Assembly: GCF_052324685.1 (NCBI RefSeq)
Contig: NC_135212.1
Coordinates: forward strand, 18,261,548 to 18,325,547
From: Brachyhypopomus gauderio
Taxonomy: Eukaryota; Chordata; Actinopteri; Gymnotiformes; Hypopomidae
Reading direction: 5' to 3'
DNA length: 64,000 nt
Shown here one piece after another: positions 33,741-45,834 of this stretch (its first letter is position 1; the number at the start of each line of letters is the position of its first letter). Position numbers and translations under genes: made by a program. The notes under the pieces are model-generated. The model ran no database searches. It saw only the letters and a list, made by a program, of their open reading frames with translations, and was not told where the DNA came from.

Positions 33741-34805
33741 TGCTCTTTACCGTAAGCCTGTGTCACGCACGCTTGATACTGCTGTTTTTTTTTTTATTAT
33801 TATTTAACCGTATTTAATAGTTTTATAAACCTTTTACATATTTTGAAGTATGAGACATCAATAGTACGGAGTGTGGTTTATATGGGTCTGCTTATCCCTC
33901 CATCTCATAGTGCTAAGAAACACACGGGGAAATCCTCCAAACGAGGGCGCACCAAACTAAACGTCGTGATTTGGGGGATGTAGAAACAAAGACGTTGAAC
34001 AAATAATAAATGAAAACACCTAAACTTTACAGTAATGACAATCCAGGCGCACAAAACAAACATGAAGTTGATACAAACCGAAGATAACAACAATAGACAT
34101 TAGACATTTGACTCCTTTAAAGTATATTTTCACTCCATAAATTCTCATAAAATGAGCGGTCCCCTCATGTTTATTCGTCAGTATGATTATCCGCAATATC
34201 TGCGTTCCCACATCAGACCCCCCCCCCCCCCCCCCCCGGGGCTTCACCGCCCTCCCCATGTTTAGCCCCGCCCCCCGCTCTAACCAAACATTTGCATGTA
34301 AAAAGACATAAGTCACCGAAACCTTAATTATGTCAAAATAAAATTGACCGCACTAGGACAATGTTGTAACAAAAGATGCGTTGAAAGAAAGACAGTCGGC
34401 TTCCGAAATGGGAAATATTCTGGATAATGTATGTGATTCAAAACTTGATAGAGTGTCTGCAAAGTTGAACAAGTTAGAAGAAACTTTCTGGTCAATCTTT
34501 GAGCCCTTTCTACCTTCGTGGAGGGGAATGAAGTGGTATCGAGGAGGAAAACGCCGAAAGGTCAGGACTCTACTTTTCCTCATGTAACTGTCGCATTAGT
34601 CGTCTATTTTTTCGTTTGTTTTTGAACAGTTTTCTCTGTTTCATACGGTTTTTTTGTCCTTTCTCGAAAGCAGTACCAGTAGCGTGTAGTTAAACGGAGA
34701 CGTTGTGGTAGTTTTCATGGCGTAAGTAACCACGAAGACAAAAGTGTGGAACATTTATCAATGAACTAAAACAGGGAAACGCACTAAAGAGGGAGGACAC
34801 GCGCA
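33741..34805. other. Intergenic region and putative ARHGEF17 promoter/5' UTR
   Basis: Contains a poly-C run (about 34220-34238), a small 59-codon open frame (34408-34587) and the immediate upstream sequence of ARHGEF17. No TATA box is evident. Confidence 0.5.
34408..34587 (+). CDS. Unrecognised 59-codon open frame upstream of ARHGEF17
   Basis: ATG to TAA, starting MGNILDNVCDS and containing KLNKLEETFWSIFEPFLPSW followed by a basic stretch (GGKRRKVR). The composition looks protein-like, not like a repeat translation: there is an amphipathic Leu/Lys/Glu segment, an aromatic stretch and a basic tail. MGN at the start would suit N-myristoylation. A possible donor (AAAG|GTCAGG) lies inside, so it could be a short exon or an upstream open frame of the ARHGEF17 mRNA. 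I recognise no homologue. It could also be chance. Confidence 0.25.
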   Translation: MGNILDNVCDSKLDRVSAKLNKLEETFWSIFEPFLPSWRGMKWYRGGKRRKVRTLLFLM

Positions 34806-37800
34806 ATGGCAGAAAAGGAGACGGAGAGTAAAGCGGCTGTTTATCGGAGCGTCTCTTTCAAAAAGCTGGAAAGCTGCAAGGTAAATAATAGCGGTCGGGG
34901 AGCCGAGGATCAACACCACAAATCAGAGGGTTCGGAGAGCGGAGCCCTTCCCCCTCAGGGCGCCGAGGCAGCGGCCGAACACGCGCAGCCCTCGCACGCG
35001 CACAGCGCTACTGTGGCAAGAAAAGTTTCCAAATTCTCAGCAGCCACCCTCTCGACCGCAGAGCTAAAGAAAGGCTTCGCTCACCCCTCCGTCCGCCTGC
35101 TCTCAGAGAGGTTCAGACCGTCTACGCGGAACTCGACGACAGACCCGAACACTGGAGTTCTTAAATCCGCAACTTCACCGGGAATTCAAACTACAGACGA
35201 CTCTTTACACGACACTGGATGCGTGTCTGACCAGAACAAAGATCCTTCAGAAGTTCCAGCTGACAGATGTTGGGAGCGCAAGTGTTATTCAGCTCAGGAG
35301 TCCGTGTCCGGCTCTGATTCAGACAGAGGTCAAAGACGGAGGGTTGGCAAGACTCCAGGTGGCACACACGCAGGTAAGAGCAGCTATCCTGAAATGACTG
35401 ATACTTCTGTGAACTGTAGCAGTAATACGCTATATTCAGAAGATGATGTTTTTGTCCTAGGAGTTTCGACATACAAGTCTCGTCGCAGCTATCGCTCCCC
35501 CCATGGTGAAACTATTCACGTTGACTCAACCTGGCCAAGTGTTACAAAAATACGCAAGTTGTTTGGGGATGGCAACAGAAAGCCGCACAGGTCAACGTCA
35601 GACGCAGAAGACGTGAAATCGACTGGCGATCATGTTCATCATTCCTTTAGCGCACAAGACAGCAGCGTCTCCTTAGGCAGACGTAGAGACGGGCGGGACA
35701 CAACCAGCTCAGATCATGACACTAATAGCCTGTCTGTAGATTCCCAAAACCACACAGACAGTAGGTATCAGGGCACTGACTCTTCTTTTAGCACGGAAAA
35801 GTACTCTTATGGTGGTGATCGTAGAAAACGGCCTCCAGATTTAAGAATCCAGGGAAATACCAGAGAGGGAGCAGAGATCAGGAGTGACGGTGAACTCCGA
35901 CCCTCTCCCCCGACACCCCCGCCTCGCAGCAGCTCCATCTGTCAGCCTCCCCGATCCCGCTTGTGCACGTACGGCGAGGGTAGGCAGACAGCAGCGCAGT
36001 CGCCACACGGTTTGCACTCCCAGCGTAGCTCCTCCCAACCTCAGGCGGGCCCGTCGGCAGACGCAGCCGGCGCTGGTGGAAGGCTGAGCTCCGGAGGAGA
36101 GGAGGACGGGCCCGGAGGACGGGCGGGCAGGAGCCGAACCAACGGCGAGACGAGCACGCACGGGTCTCGGAACAAACATGGCACATGGACCAAGCCTCTG
36201 CGCCGGTCCTCAGGCAGCGAGGAAGACGGTTTTGCAGGGTTAGCTCACCACGGCAGAGACGTTCGCCGCCGCTCCTTGAGGAAAAAGAAGAAAAGCAGCA
36301 GCAGCCGAGACGATGGGGAGTCGGATGACAGCGACGGGCAGCCTGTGACGATGGAGCGTCCCGAGTGTCAGCAGCAGGCCTGTAATTCACAGACAGATGG
36401 CCGCAGGTTTGAAGGCTTGCGGTCCAGGGCTTGGCAGACACAGGAACGAGGGCATCCAGTACAAGGTTCCTTCCTGGTTCAAGACGGTTACAGGCCCCTA
36501 TATAAAGGCACTGAGGGAGAAAACAGCACTGGATCTGTCCCGCATGTGTCCCGCGTATCGAAGGTAAACATCCCCTCATTTCTTTGCAGTCCTTTGGAGT
36601 CACGGAGTAGCAGCAGATACTCCAGCACTGAGACTCTGAAGGAAGAAGATCAGCCAACATGCACTTCCTCATCTTCAGTCCTAAGCAAGACGTATCACGG
36701 TAATGCCACTATGTACCGCTCGCCCAGCTTTGGCCATGGAGATAACTTTTCTCGCGCCCCTGTTCGAGTTCGGCCTAGGCTAGTGCCTAGCTTATGTCCA
36801 GGAGAGCGCATCTCCAAAACCAAAGCATCTCACAGCTCTGTCATTAACGAAAAAGCCACAGAGAGGATTTCCACATCAAATCCTGATATTGCCTCAGAGA
36901 CCCTGAAGCTGCTAAATTACCTGAAGACAGATTTACCAGGACTGAGGATGAAAAGGAGAGGGCAAGACGACGAGGAAGGTCTGAAGTCCAGCGTCCAGGG
37001 TGTTCAGGGCACATCAGCTGCGTACAGAGTGGGCTCCAGACCCCCAGGGCTCACCACCAGACGGCCCTCACTGAAGGACCTTACTGCCACTTTGAGAAGG
37101 GCCAAGTCTTTTACTTACTCAGATATGCCATTGGGGCGGCGCTATTCTGCGAGCGGGTCAGCTGTGAGGAGTTCTTCTGAACAGAGACTGGACTGTGAAA
37201 GGGATGGAGATCAGACCGTGGTCTCTGACAGGGAGGTGGAGAGTGATGATTGCAGGGGGGTTTATGGCTACGAGGAGCCAATGCCTACCCCTCTACAAGA
37301 GCGCTACGTTCAAGAAGCAAGACAGGTAATAAGAGATATTTGTCAGATGAGTGCTGGCAAGGAGGAGGACGATTTTGATGACAATGTGCATTTTAAAAGA
37401 AAAGAGAATTTTGGCATGGAAGAAAATGGTAAAGAACCAGATAAGATGAAGCAGCAAGACACTAAAGATGAAAAGATTTCGGTTGCTGGATATAAAGAAC
37501 AGACAGATGTTGGAGAAAGTGAAAAGTGCTTACCCAAGAGAAGTTTTGAGGAGAACATGTTCTGTGACAAGTCACTGGATGAACTTTCTGGCCATGAGTC
37601 CAGTCTGACAGACGAAGGAATAGTCACGGAGCCTGAGGTCGGCTCATCCAGAGGGACTCCGTCCAGCACAGACCTGCTGGGTGAGACGCTCACTGCTTGG
37701 ACTCCTTCTGGACTGTATGAAGAACAGTGGCCTGGTATGACTCCAGAGAAGAATCCCGCCAGTCGGGCCCCCTCTGTAAGGACGGAATATGAGGCCGTGG

Positions 37801-39104
37801 CCATAGGAGGGGATGTAAGCATCGGTAAACATGTAAACCAGGTGGCTTTAGAGGCCCCGCCTACTCCCGGTGCTCTTCGAAGACGGAGGAAGTTCTCCGC
37901 AGCTGGAAACAATGGGTCTGACTCCAGCAACGGGAGCAACGGGGAGTCGAACAACGAGTCAGCGTACCGTTCCCTTAGCGATCCCATGCCGCACCGCCAC
38001 CGGCCCGTAACGGATGACGGCAGCAACAATTTCTCCGTGGACAGCAACTTGCTTGGTTCGCTCTCCCTGAGCTCCAAGGCGGGCATGGGCGTGGACTCGT
38101 CGGCGGCCGACCTGTCCGAGTGCACCTGCAGCGCGGCCAGTGACCTCTCGGTGTGCAGCGACGTTCTGAGAGACTACAGCACCGTCATCCACAGCATCGT
38201 GCACGAACCCGGCGCCATGGACAGGCTGACCGACGAGAAGGCGAATGGAAAAACGGTGAAGAAGAAGAGCTTCAGTGACCCCAGCAGACGTGGAGAACTG
38301 GCCACCCAGATGGCCGACGTCCAAAGGGATCCAAAGGAGGCCGTTAATGAGCTGGAGCAGCCCATCCCGCCTTCCAGCAGTGAGCCAATTTTGTCGGAAC
38401 AAAGAGACGAGCTCTGGGAGCTCAACGGCAAGCAGACGCAGTCATGTTCCAGTAGGAGGGCTCGCTCCCAGTCAGAGCACGCGCTGCCGTCCCATCTGGA
38501 TCGCAACGGCAATTCTAAGATGGATGATGAGGAGGCTCAAAGCTTCCCCTTTGATCCGAAGCTGGCCCAGGTATTGTCTCCATGCATAAGTCGACGCAAC
38601 TATAAGAAACGTACGCACAGAGTCACAAATCCGCAGTCCTGTGATGACGGGGAGGAGTTGGGGGAGGAGGAGGAGGAGGATGTTGAAGATCAGGCTGTTG
38701 AAGATCATGTGGACAGGTCCACATCCATCCAACTCACTCCACCTAAAACCAGGCCCAAACATGTTCGCCATACCAGTGAACCTGCCATGTTTGTGCCCAT
38801 CATGCCCACCAACACCCACACCACCCAAGACAGGCGAGGTGGAACCTTCAAGACCCCAGCTACCCAGCCCCCCATACACTGCCAGGGGGGAGGAACGCCA
38901 TCCCTGGAGGACGTGACCGAACAGTACAGCCTGGCTTTGAATCCATCTGAAGGGACTTCAGATAGCCCTGCACCTGGTGATGGAGCTGTCGTCGAGGGCA
39001 TCGGGTCCGTTCCTGCAGCACCGACCGGAAACATTGAGCCTCAACTGGAGAGGAAGTCCAGTGAAGAGCTGACCCCTGCTCCACTTAAAACCAAACCTCG
39101 AGTG
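34806..39104 (+). CDS. arhgef17: ARHGEF17 (TEM4), first coding exon, 1433 codons, partial gene
   Basis: One uninterrupted 4.3-kb exon from ATG 34806 to the donor GTG|GTAAGT at 39105 (phase 0). ARHGEF17 is a Rho guanine nucleotide exchange factor of about 2060 residues in human; the N-terminal half before the DH domain sits in one large exon. Conserved blocks (approximate residues): YRSVSFKKLE (13), WPSVTKIRKLFG (243), SSRYSSTETLK (602), NPDIASETLKLLNYLK (695), LKDLTATLRRAKSFT (757), RYVQEARQV (837), ESSLTDEGI (937), APPTPGALRRRRK (1016), AYRSLSDPMP (1056), FSVDSNLLGSLS (1075), SDPSRRGELA (1158), PPSSSEPIL (1190), FDPKLAQVLSP (1252), HVRHTSEPA (1318), PSLEDVTEQY (1364). It is Ser/Arg-rich and probably disordered. 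The fish segment is about 370 residues longer than in human. The DH, PH-like and beta-propeller exons are not found downstream. Confidence 0.94.
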
Positions 39105-39471
39105 GTAAGTGACAATTTCTCCTCTGTCTGTTATTTTATTGATCCATCTTGTCACGTCAGCGTGTGACTTGGATGAATTGCATGTGTGTGAATTGGATGT
39201 GAGTGTTTATGCCAGCATTCTTGCCTGTTACTTTGTTTTGTTGAGATTGTTGGCACAGAGAGGAGATATCTGGTTTGGGAAGGTGGTTTAAACTGAAACA
39301 GCCGCTAAAGTGTTTGGTGAAAATTTCTAAATTGATAGTAAAGTGAGACGAGTTGTTTTGCAGAGTTCTCACATTAGTTTCAATTAGATTCTGTTGTAGT
39401 GCTGTCCTGGACCGTGTTAGGCTATGTCATAGTGATAAATCACCCTGAGGAAAACTTGGACAGACTTTAGG

Positions 39472-39614
<143 letters not shown>

Positions 39615-41224
39615 TATGTCTGGTAGGGTGTTCATGTTTGCCCATGCGTCTGACTGTGTCTGTATTTGACAAGACATGTTGTTGTCTCTGATTCCAGTGC
39701 ACTGAATTTATGGCCTAAGGTTTGTTATTGTCTGAATGTGATTGAAAGAACAGATACAGTGTTTCTAAGAAAATTTAAGGGCTCTTATTTGGTCCACCTT
39801 CCCAACAGTGTGTGTGTGTGTGGGGGGGGTGAAGAGAGAGAAAGCGAGTAGAGAGGTGTGTGTCTGCTTTATAAGCCTAACTTTCACTAGTATGTGTGCT
39901 TTTTGGGGGGCTTCACTCTTTGAAAAGTCATGTTCAAACCTTCTTTCTTGGCATGCTGGGGACTGATCACTTTATCTTGTGTATGAGATGATGATTTAGC
40001 ACAGAGAGTAGTTCATCTTTATTCCACGCTTTAGCCCTTTGTCGTGTAGCTTTTGTGGTTACATATTTCCTTCAGATTTTGTGAGGAGGCTGTTTTGTGT
40101 ACATCATGCTCTGTATACTTCCAGGTGTGTAGACATGGTCTGTGGATGTCCAGGTGTGTAGACATGGTCTGTGGATGTCCAGGTCTGTGGATGTTCAGGT
40201 TTCCATGCGGTGCTCCATTAGGATGTGGGCGCCATAGTGTTTCAGGTTACCGGCAGCTTTGTAGATCTTGTATAAGGGCATGTTGGTATGAGAGGGCGGA
40301 GACATATTTCAAGGAGCAGATTTGCATCACATGTTTGCCAAATGTATCTTGGGCCCTGTCTCCAAGGCTCTGAGGTTTTATGACCTCTATTGTAATGTCA
40401 TTTCCATCACTTTCTCGTGACACTGTTGAGGCCTTGTGACCACAATTGGTACTTTCTTCCAGATGGAAGAGCGTGATGTCACCACTGACATCAATGATGC
40501 CCGCTGGGTTAAAGGCAAAGATGACACGGGCTTAGATTTGCCATGTGTTGGTTAGGTTAGTCACAACATAAAGCCTGGGTGTGGGCCCGTGTGTGCGTGT
40601 GCGTGTGTGTGACAGAGCTGCCGGCTAAGCATTCCTTCTGGAGAGTGTGAGGCAAGTCATCTGTGTGCCCACCCAAACACCCTCTGAACCACACGTGGTG
40701 TGTAACAGGCGGGACACTCCCTCAGTGTGGGGCAGCAAGAGCACCTGTATTATTAATCTGATGGGTTACTGTACACCACTCTGTATCATTTTATTACCAT
40801 CAGAGAATATGAATAGTGTTGATTACTTACATGACATACCTAGTGTGCATTATACCAAAATAAATTAGGAAGTTGTGGGTCTAAAATGCAGTGGAGTAGG
40901 ACATGGAACTCAATATTTTCAAAGCATGTTATGTGAAAATGTTCCTGAGGTACCAGAGTTGAAGGGTCACTGCAAGACAACACGGCCGACACACAGGAGA
41001 CCTCGCGCCTGTAGAACCTCATCTCATCGGCAGGAGTGTGGCCATCACCGAGAGGAGGATTGAGTGTGTGTGTGTGTACATGCTTGTGTGTGTGTGTGTG
41101 TGTGCGCATGTTTAAGCAGTAAGCTTCTTAACGTCTTAGCTAGCTCCTGAAGCATAACCAACACCACCCAGGCTGTCCTGTTCGCCCCAGTAGGACCCCG
41201 CGGTGCCACAGCCCTGACGGCCCT

Positions 41225-41239
41225 GCCTGGCGTGTGTGT

Positions 41240-41285
<46 letters not shown>
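41225..41285. repeat. (GT)n followed by a 32-G homopolymer
   Basis: A short GT run passes directly into G32 (41254-41285). Such tracts are hard to sequence and their length may be inexact. Confidence 0.9.
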
Positions 41286-41287
<2 letters not shown>

Positions 41288-44252
41288 GGGTTGGGATTGG
41301 CAACAATGTGCTGCTAATATTGTCCTCCCCAAAGGTTCTGTTTATAGCCAATGCTGTTTATAGGAGTTCTCTCTCTTTCTCGCACTCACACACATGCATA
41401 CATTTGGAGAGGTAAGACTTTGCCTTTAGCATGTATTTTTAGTGGCATGCGTTGTTTATATTGAGAACAACAGAAGATGAACTTAAGGTCATTCGTTTAG
41501 AATAATCTGCTAAGAGCCCAGCAAAGGTTTGTGCCAGAAAGATGTATTCATGTAGACGTGTCTCTCTGAGAATAGTCTCCGAGACAATTTGCTGCTGTTT
41601 GCGTACATGTGTGCATGCACGTGTGTGTGTGTGTGTCCGTGTGCGTGCATTCATATGTGTCTGAGTGCATCGCTGGAGTCTCAGCCAACTCCTTTGACGC
41701 CGGCCTTGTGGAGTGATCCTTTGCAGACAGGAAGCCGGGGAACAGAAACAGGAAGTTGTTGTGGTTGCTGATGTGCTTGATGAGTTGCAGGGGCGGGTGC
41801 TGGGAAATAAAGTGTGCCAGACTCGAGAGCGTTCTCCCACCCGCCCCACAGTCCGACACCCCCCCCCCCCCCCCCCTCTCTTCCCTTTCCAAATCTCTAA
41901 GTAGGACTGTATGTCATTTGCTAATAGTTATCACAACACTGTTCTTTGCAGTACTGATACTGCAGTTTGCCTCCTGCAAATGACCTTTAACGAATCACAA
42001 GATGTTTTCATTCGCACCGTGTGCATTCGGACCATTTTCAGATGCTCCACATGAGGGTTCTGTGGGGGTTTAGATGAATGTGAGCATTCACAGGATCCAA
42101 CAAGCAGAAATAGTTTTGGTCAGAATGATGCAGGCTGATCTTCTGCCTTGTGACGACAAGAGTGCAGCAATGTGGTTTTAATATATTGAGAGGAATAGTG
42201 CAGATGCAATATGTAGTAATATAATCACAATACGTAAAAAACAAATGGGTTCCTTCAACACACACACCCACAAACTTATTACTGATTACTCATTAGTGAT
42301 ACTGTACAGTTTTAAGTGTATCCAGTTAGCAATGTCGTATATGTGTGAGCGTGTGTTCGAGAGAGAGTGATGCAAAATGTCCTAAATGCCAATTTGAGTG
42401 TGGAGGGTGTGTTTACCCTGATTAAGTGTGATCCCCAGCAGAGACGTGCCTGGTGTCAGAGAGGACCTTCAGGGCTCTCCGCTCCACCCACACCCTGGCC
42501 GTCCAATCACAGTTCACTCCCACGCTCTCCTCTCTTCCATCTCCTTATTACTATCAGATGTTTCACCGGTGCATTCTGGGATTTTTGTAAGAGTATCCCG
42601 TTGGTATGTCATCGTTGTGGCCGGGTTTTCCTTTGTTACTAGGACGCAGCTCGGGCGGTGTTGTTTTTCATGGCTCCCGTACCACGAGATGCACGCTCGC
42701 AATCTCGGCCCCCCCCGCGATCGCCTTGGCCCACTGCCTCGGGCCGGCCCCTTCAGGGGGGGCGTGGCCTCGGACCCTTGCGTGCCACGGTGGGTTCAGC
42801 TGTTGGCGTTTCTGGGCGGCGCTCCAAGCTCGAGGCACGGCATCGTGCTCAGGTGCCCGAGGGCAAAAGCTGAACATGGTATGAATGTGGTACGCACGAC
42901 TCGCCACATGCTGGCATTGCTGAATGAAAGATCGAACCGCCTGCACAATGGGTTTATGAACACTATTACTGTGCACTCTTTCACTGTGCACTCCTTTACT
43001 CATGTGTTTTCTCTCCGTCCTAAACACCACCTAGATATAAACATGTCCATTTATAGCTCTCACTCTTTTCTAGGATGGTTATTAGGAGACGCTACTTTTT
43101 CCAGTTCCTTACAGCTGTCTGTGGTTAACTCTGGCCATTACATAGGTGTTGTGCTAGAGATGTTACCTGTGACCTTTGCCTGGGCCTGCTAGAGCGTGCC
43201 CCCCCCCCCCCCCCCCCCCTTTCAAAGTCATTTGCAGACAGTGGAGAGAGAGAAGCATTGCAGAGAGATGAGGTCATCGCCGTCATGCTCCCTGAAATGA
43301 GATTCAAGTGTGATATCAGGTATGCCAGCGGGGGGGTGGGGGGGTGGAAAAAGAGAGCAAAGATATTTGGCAGAGAGGGACCCAAGTGAGCAGAAGAGTT
43401 ATTGAGTGGACTTGGTGTAAGTGGGACGAGAGAGGTGATGGGGAGATGTGTTTGGGGGGGGGAGTGTGTGTGGTCACACTGTGTTATTTTCACTTAAAGA
43501 GGCAGGAGGAATGTGGCATATCTTCCCTCGCTCCACAAAGGCCTTGAAAGCCACACAGGGAGCTGAACTGTCTGTGTGTGTCTTTGTGCTTGTGTGTGTG
43601 TCTGTGGGCATGTCTGTGTGCACGCGCATGCCTCTGTGACTTTGGGCATTGAAGTTATGAACAGGAGAACAAGGTGTCCAATGAGAAACCCCTTTATTTG
43701 GGGTTACTATTTAAGGGACCTGGTTTCTTCTCCCTGAGTAAACAAAATCAGGGGAGTATTGGGAGGTCATATTTCTGAGTGCTTCCAGAACCTTTCCTTC
43801 AAAACACCATTTTTTCCTTAAGCCCAAAACCTCCATCTCCATGTCCTCGTTATTTTCACATAACATCACCCTATCAGTAAAGGGCATTGTTTTCTTTGCC
43901 TGTTTGTCTTTCTCTCTCACACACACACTTTCTCTCTCTTTCTCTCTCATACACACACATACACTTTCTCTCTCTTTCTCACTATCTGTCCTCTTTCACT
44001 TCTTCATAGAGTCTTACTGTTGGTGGTCTCTGAGTTTAGTGATTTGGTGTCGACCTTGATGAGGAGGCAGGCATGGCTGCTTTATTGGGGTAATGTTTTA
44101 AATTTGTCACCCAGTAATGCAGAGGAAGGAGAGAGAGGGAGGGAGCCTAACTCACTGTAACATCAAAACACACCAGCCTCAACGTCAACAGCCTCAAATC
44201 ACAACTCACTAGATTACCAGAAGGTAAACTTCAGAGAGTGATGGAAGATTGA

Positions 44253-44258
<6 letters not shown>

Positions 44259-44306
<48 letters not shown>
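44259..44306. repeat. (GT)n microsatellite
   Basis: About 23 GT units. Confidence 0.95.
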
Positions 44307-44307
<1 letters not shown>

Positions 44308-45020
44308 ATGGAGTCAGGCTGTGTAATGGGTTACCAAATACACCATTTGCACCATATATAGCACCAGGTTTGCTTTGCTTTGATCAAATCCGGCTCAAAA
44401 TGAAATAAGCTGTGTGAATGCCATGTTTGGCTGGTAGACTTTAAACTGAACGTCTTATTTGGGCTAAGTCAGATTTGGACAAAAGTTAGAACATTTCAGG
44501 GTGTTTAGTTTGACAGGATTTATGGAGAGGAGTTGAGAGGTCTGCTGTGAAAGGGCTTCTTTCTGGGTGCGCTTTGTAGGTCTTTCACATTCTGGCTGGT
44601 GAGGTTGGATGTTTGGAGATGTTTGATATATAGGCAGGAGTTTCTCGGCGAGACCAAGAAAGGCAGCGACGCTGATCCTTCACCAGAAGGCCCGGTACAT
44701 GCAGAGAAATGAGTTTCCCCAAGACAACAGAACCAGAACATGTTCCACCTTCAGCCATGAGTTCTTTCACATGTGAATGTCAGTCCCTTCATCAAAACAA
44801 GGAACCTTGGGTAGAGTGCATTAATAACTGCGGCATGGCTCCGTGTGTGTGTCTGTGTGTGTGTGTATGTGTCTGTGTGTGTGTGTGTGTGTGTTTCAGC
44901 TGTAGTGTCCTGGAGGCCTTGCTCACAGAGCGGGTGAAGTCTGTGCATGAGAACAGGGTCATGGGGTGATGGAGCAGGCAGCGGACTCCCTCTTTCCCAT
45001 AGCACCCCTGGCCAGGCTCC

Positions 45021-45021
<1 letters not shown>

Positions 45022-45101
<80 letters not shown>
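45022..45101. repeat. (GT)n microsatellite
   Basis: About 40 GT units, followed about 150 bases later by a CT-rich region (45.28-45.58 kb). Confidence 0.95.
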
Positions 45102-45104
<3 letters not shown>

Positions 45105-45759
45105 GGTGTGTTTGTTTCTTCCAACCGACTCAGCCCATGGGAGGGGTAGTAAGAGGGAGTTTAAAAAAAGACGTGTTCATTGCCCCCTTTCTATCATTCA
45201 TCTGTGTTCTCTCTCATCTCTGTCATCTTTGCAGGACACGCCATCCCGTTCTGATTCATATACATCGCTCTTTCCATCTCCTGATCCTTCTCTCTCTCTT
45301 TCTTTCTCTTTCTCTATCTCCCTATTTTTTCTTTGTTTCTCTCTCTCCCCCTCTCTTCTCACTCTCTTTCTTTCTGTATCTTATACTTTCTTGGTTTTAT
45401 GCGTGCATGTGAGTGTGTGCTTGTGTTGACATGAATTCTCCAAGCAACCGGAAAAGCTTTGGTCCCCAGTGAGGAAGTGCTTTGGAGGGAATTATCAGTG
45501 CATTTCCTAAAACATGCCCTCTCCCTCTTTCTCTTTCTCTTTCTCTCCCCCCCCCTCTCTCTCTCTCTTTCTTTTCATGCAAAATTTCAACAGTGAGGAA
45601 CTTCGTATTCATTCAATAATCCCCTTAATGTACACGATTAGTAATAATCCTAATCCGTGTTCTTGGTCTGATTTGTCTCGCATTTTCCTAGTCCATCTCT
45701 GCTCTCTGTCATTTGTTTTATTCCCTTCCTGTCTATACTAACCCTCACCTCCTATCTCC

Positions 45760-45761
<2 letters not shown>

Positions 45762-45831
<70 letters not shown>
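45762..45831. repeat. (CA)n microsatellite
   Basis: About 35 CA units. Confidence 0.95.

Positions 45832-45834
<3 letters not shown>

Noticed and set aside
35841..38125. Antisense frames of 112-264 codons in ARHGEF17 exon 1
   Set aside because: Shadows of the sense exon, which is supported by strong conservation.
42428..43192. 254-codon plus-strand frame in ARHGEF17 intron
   Set aside because: No recognisable family, no conserved motifs, low-quality composition; it crosses repeats and is probably chance.
45235..45300. Possible exon after TTTGCAG reading DTPSRSDSYTSLF
   Set aside because: Has an acceptor-like start but runs into CT-rich repeat with no donor, and does not match ARHGEF17.
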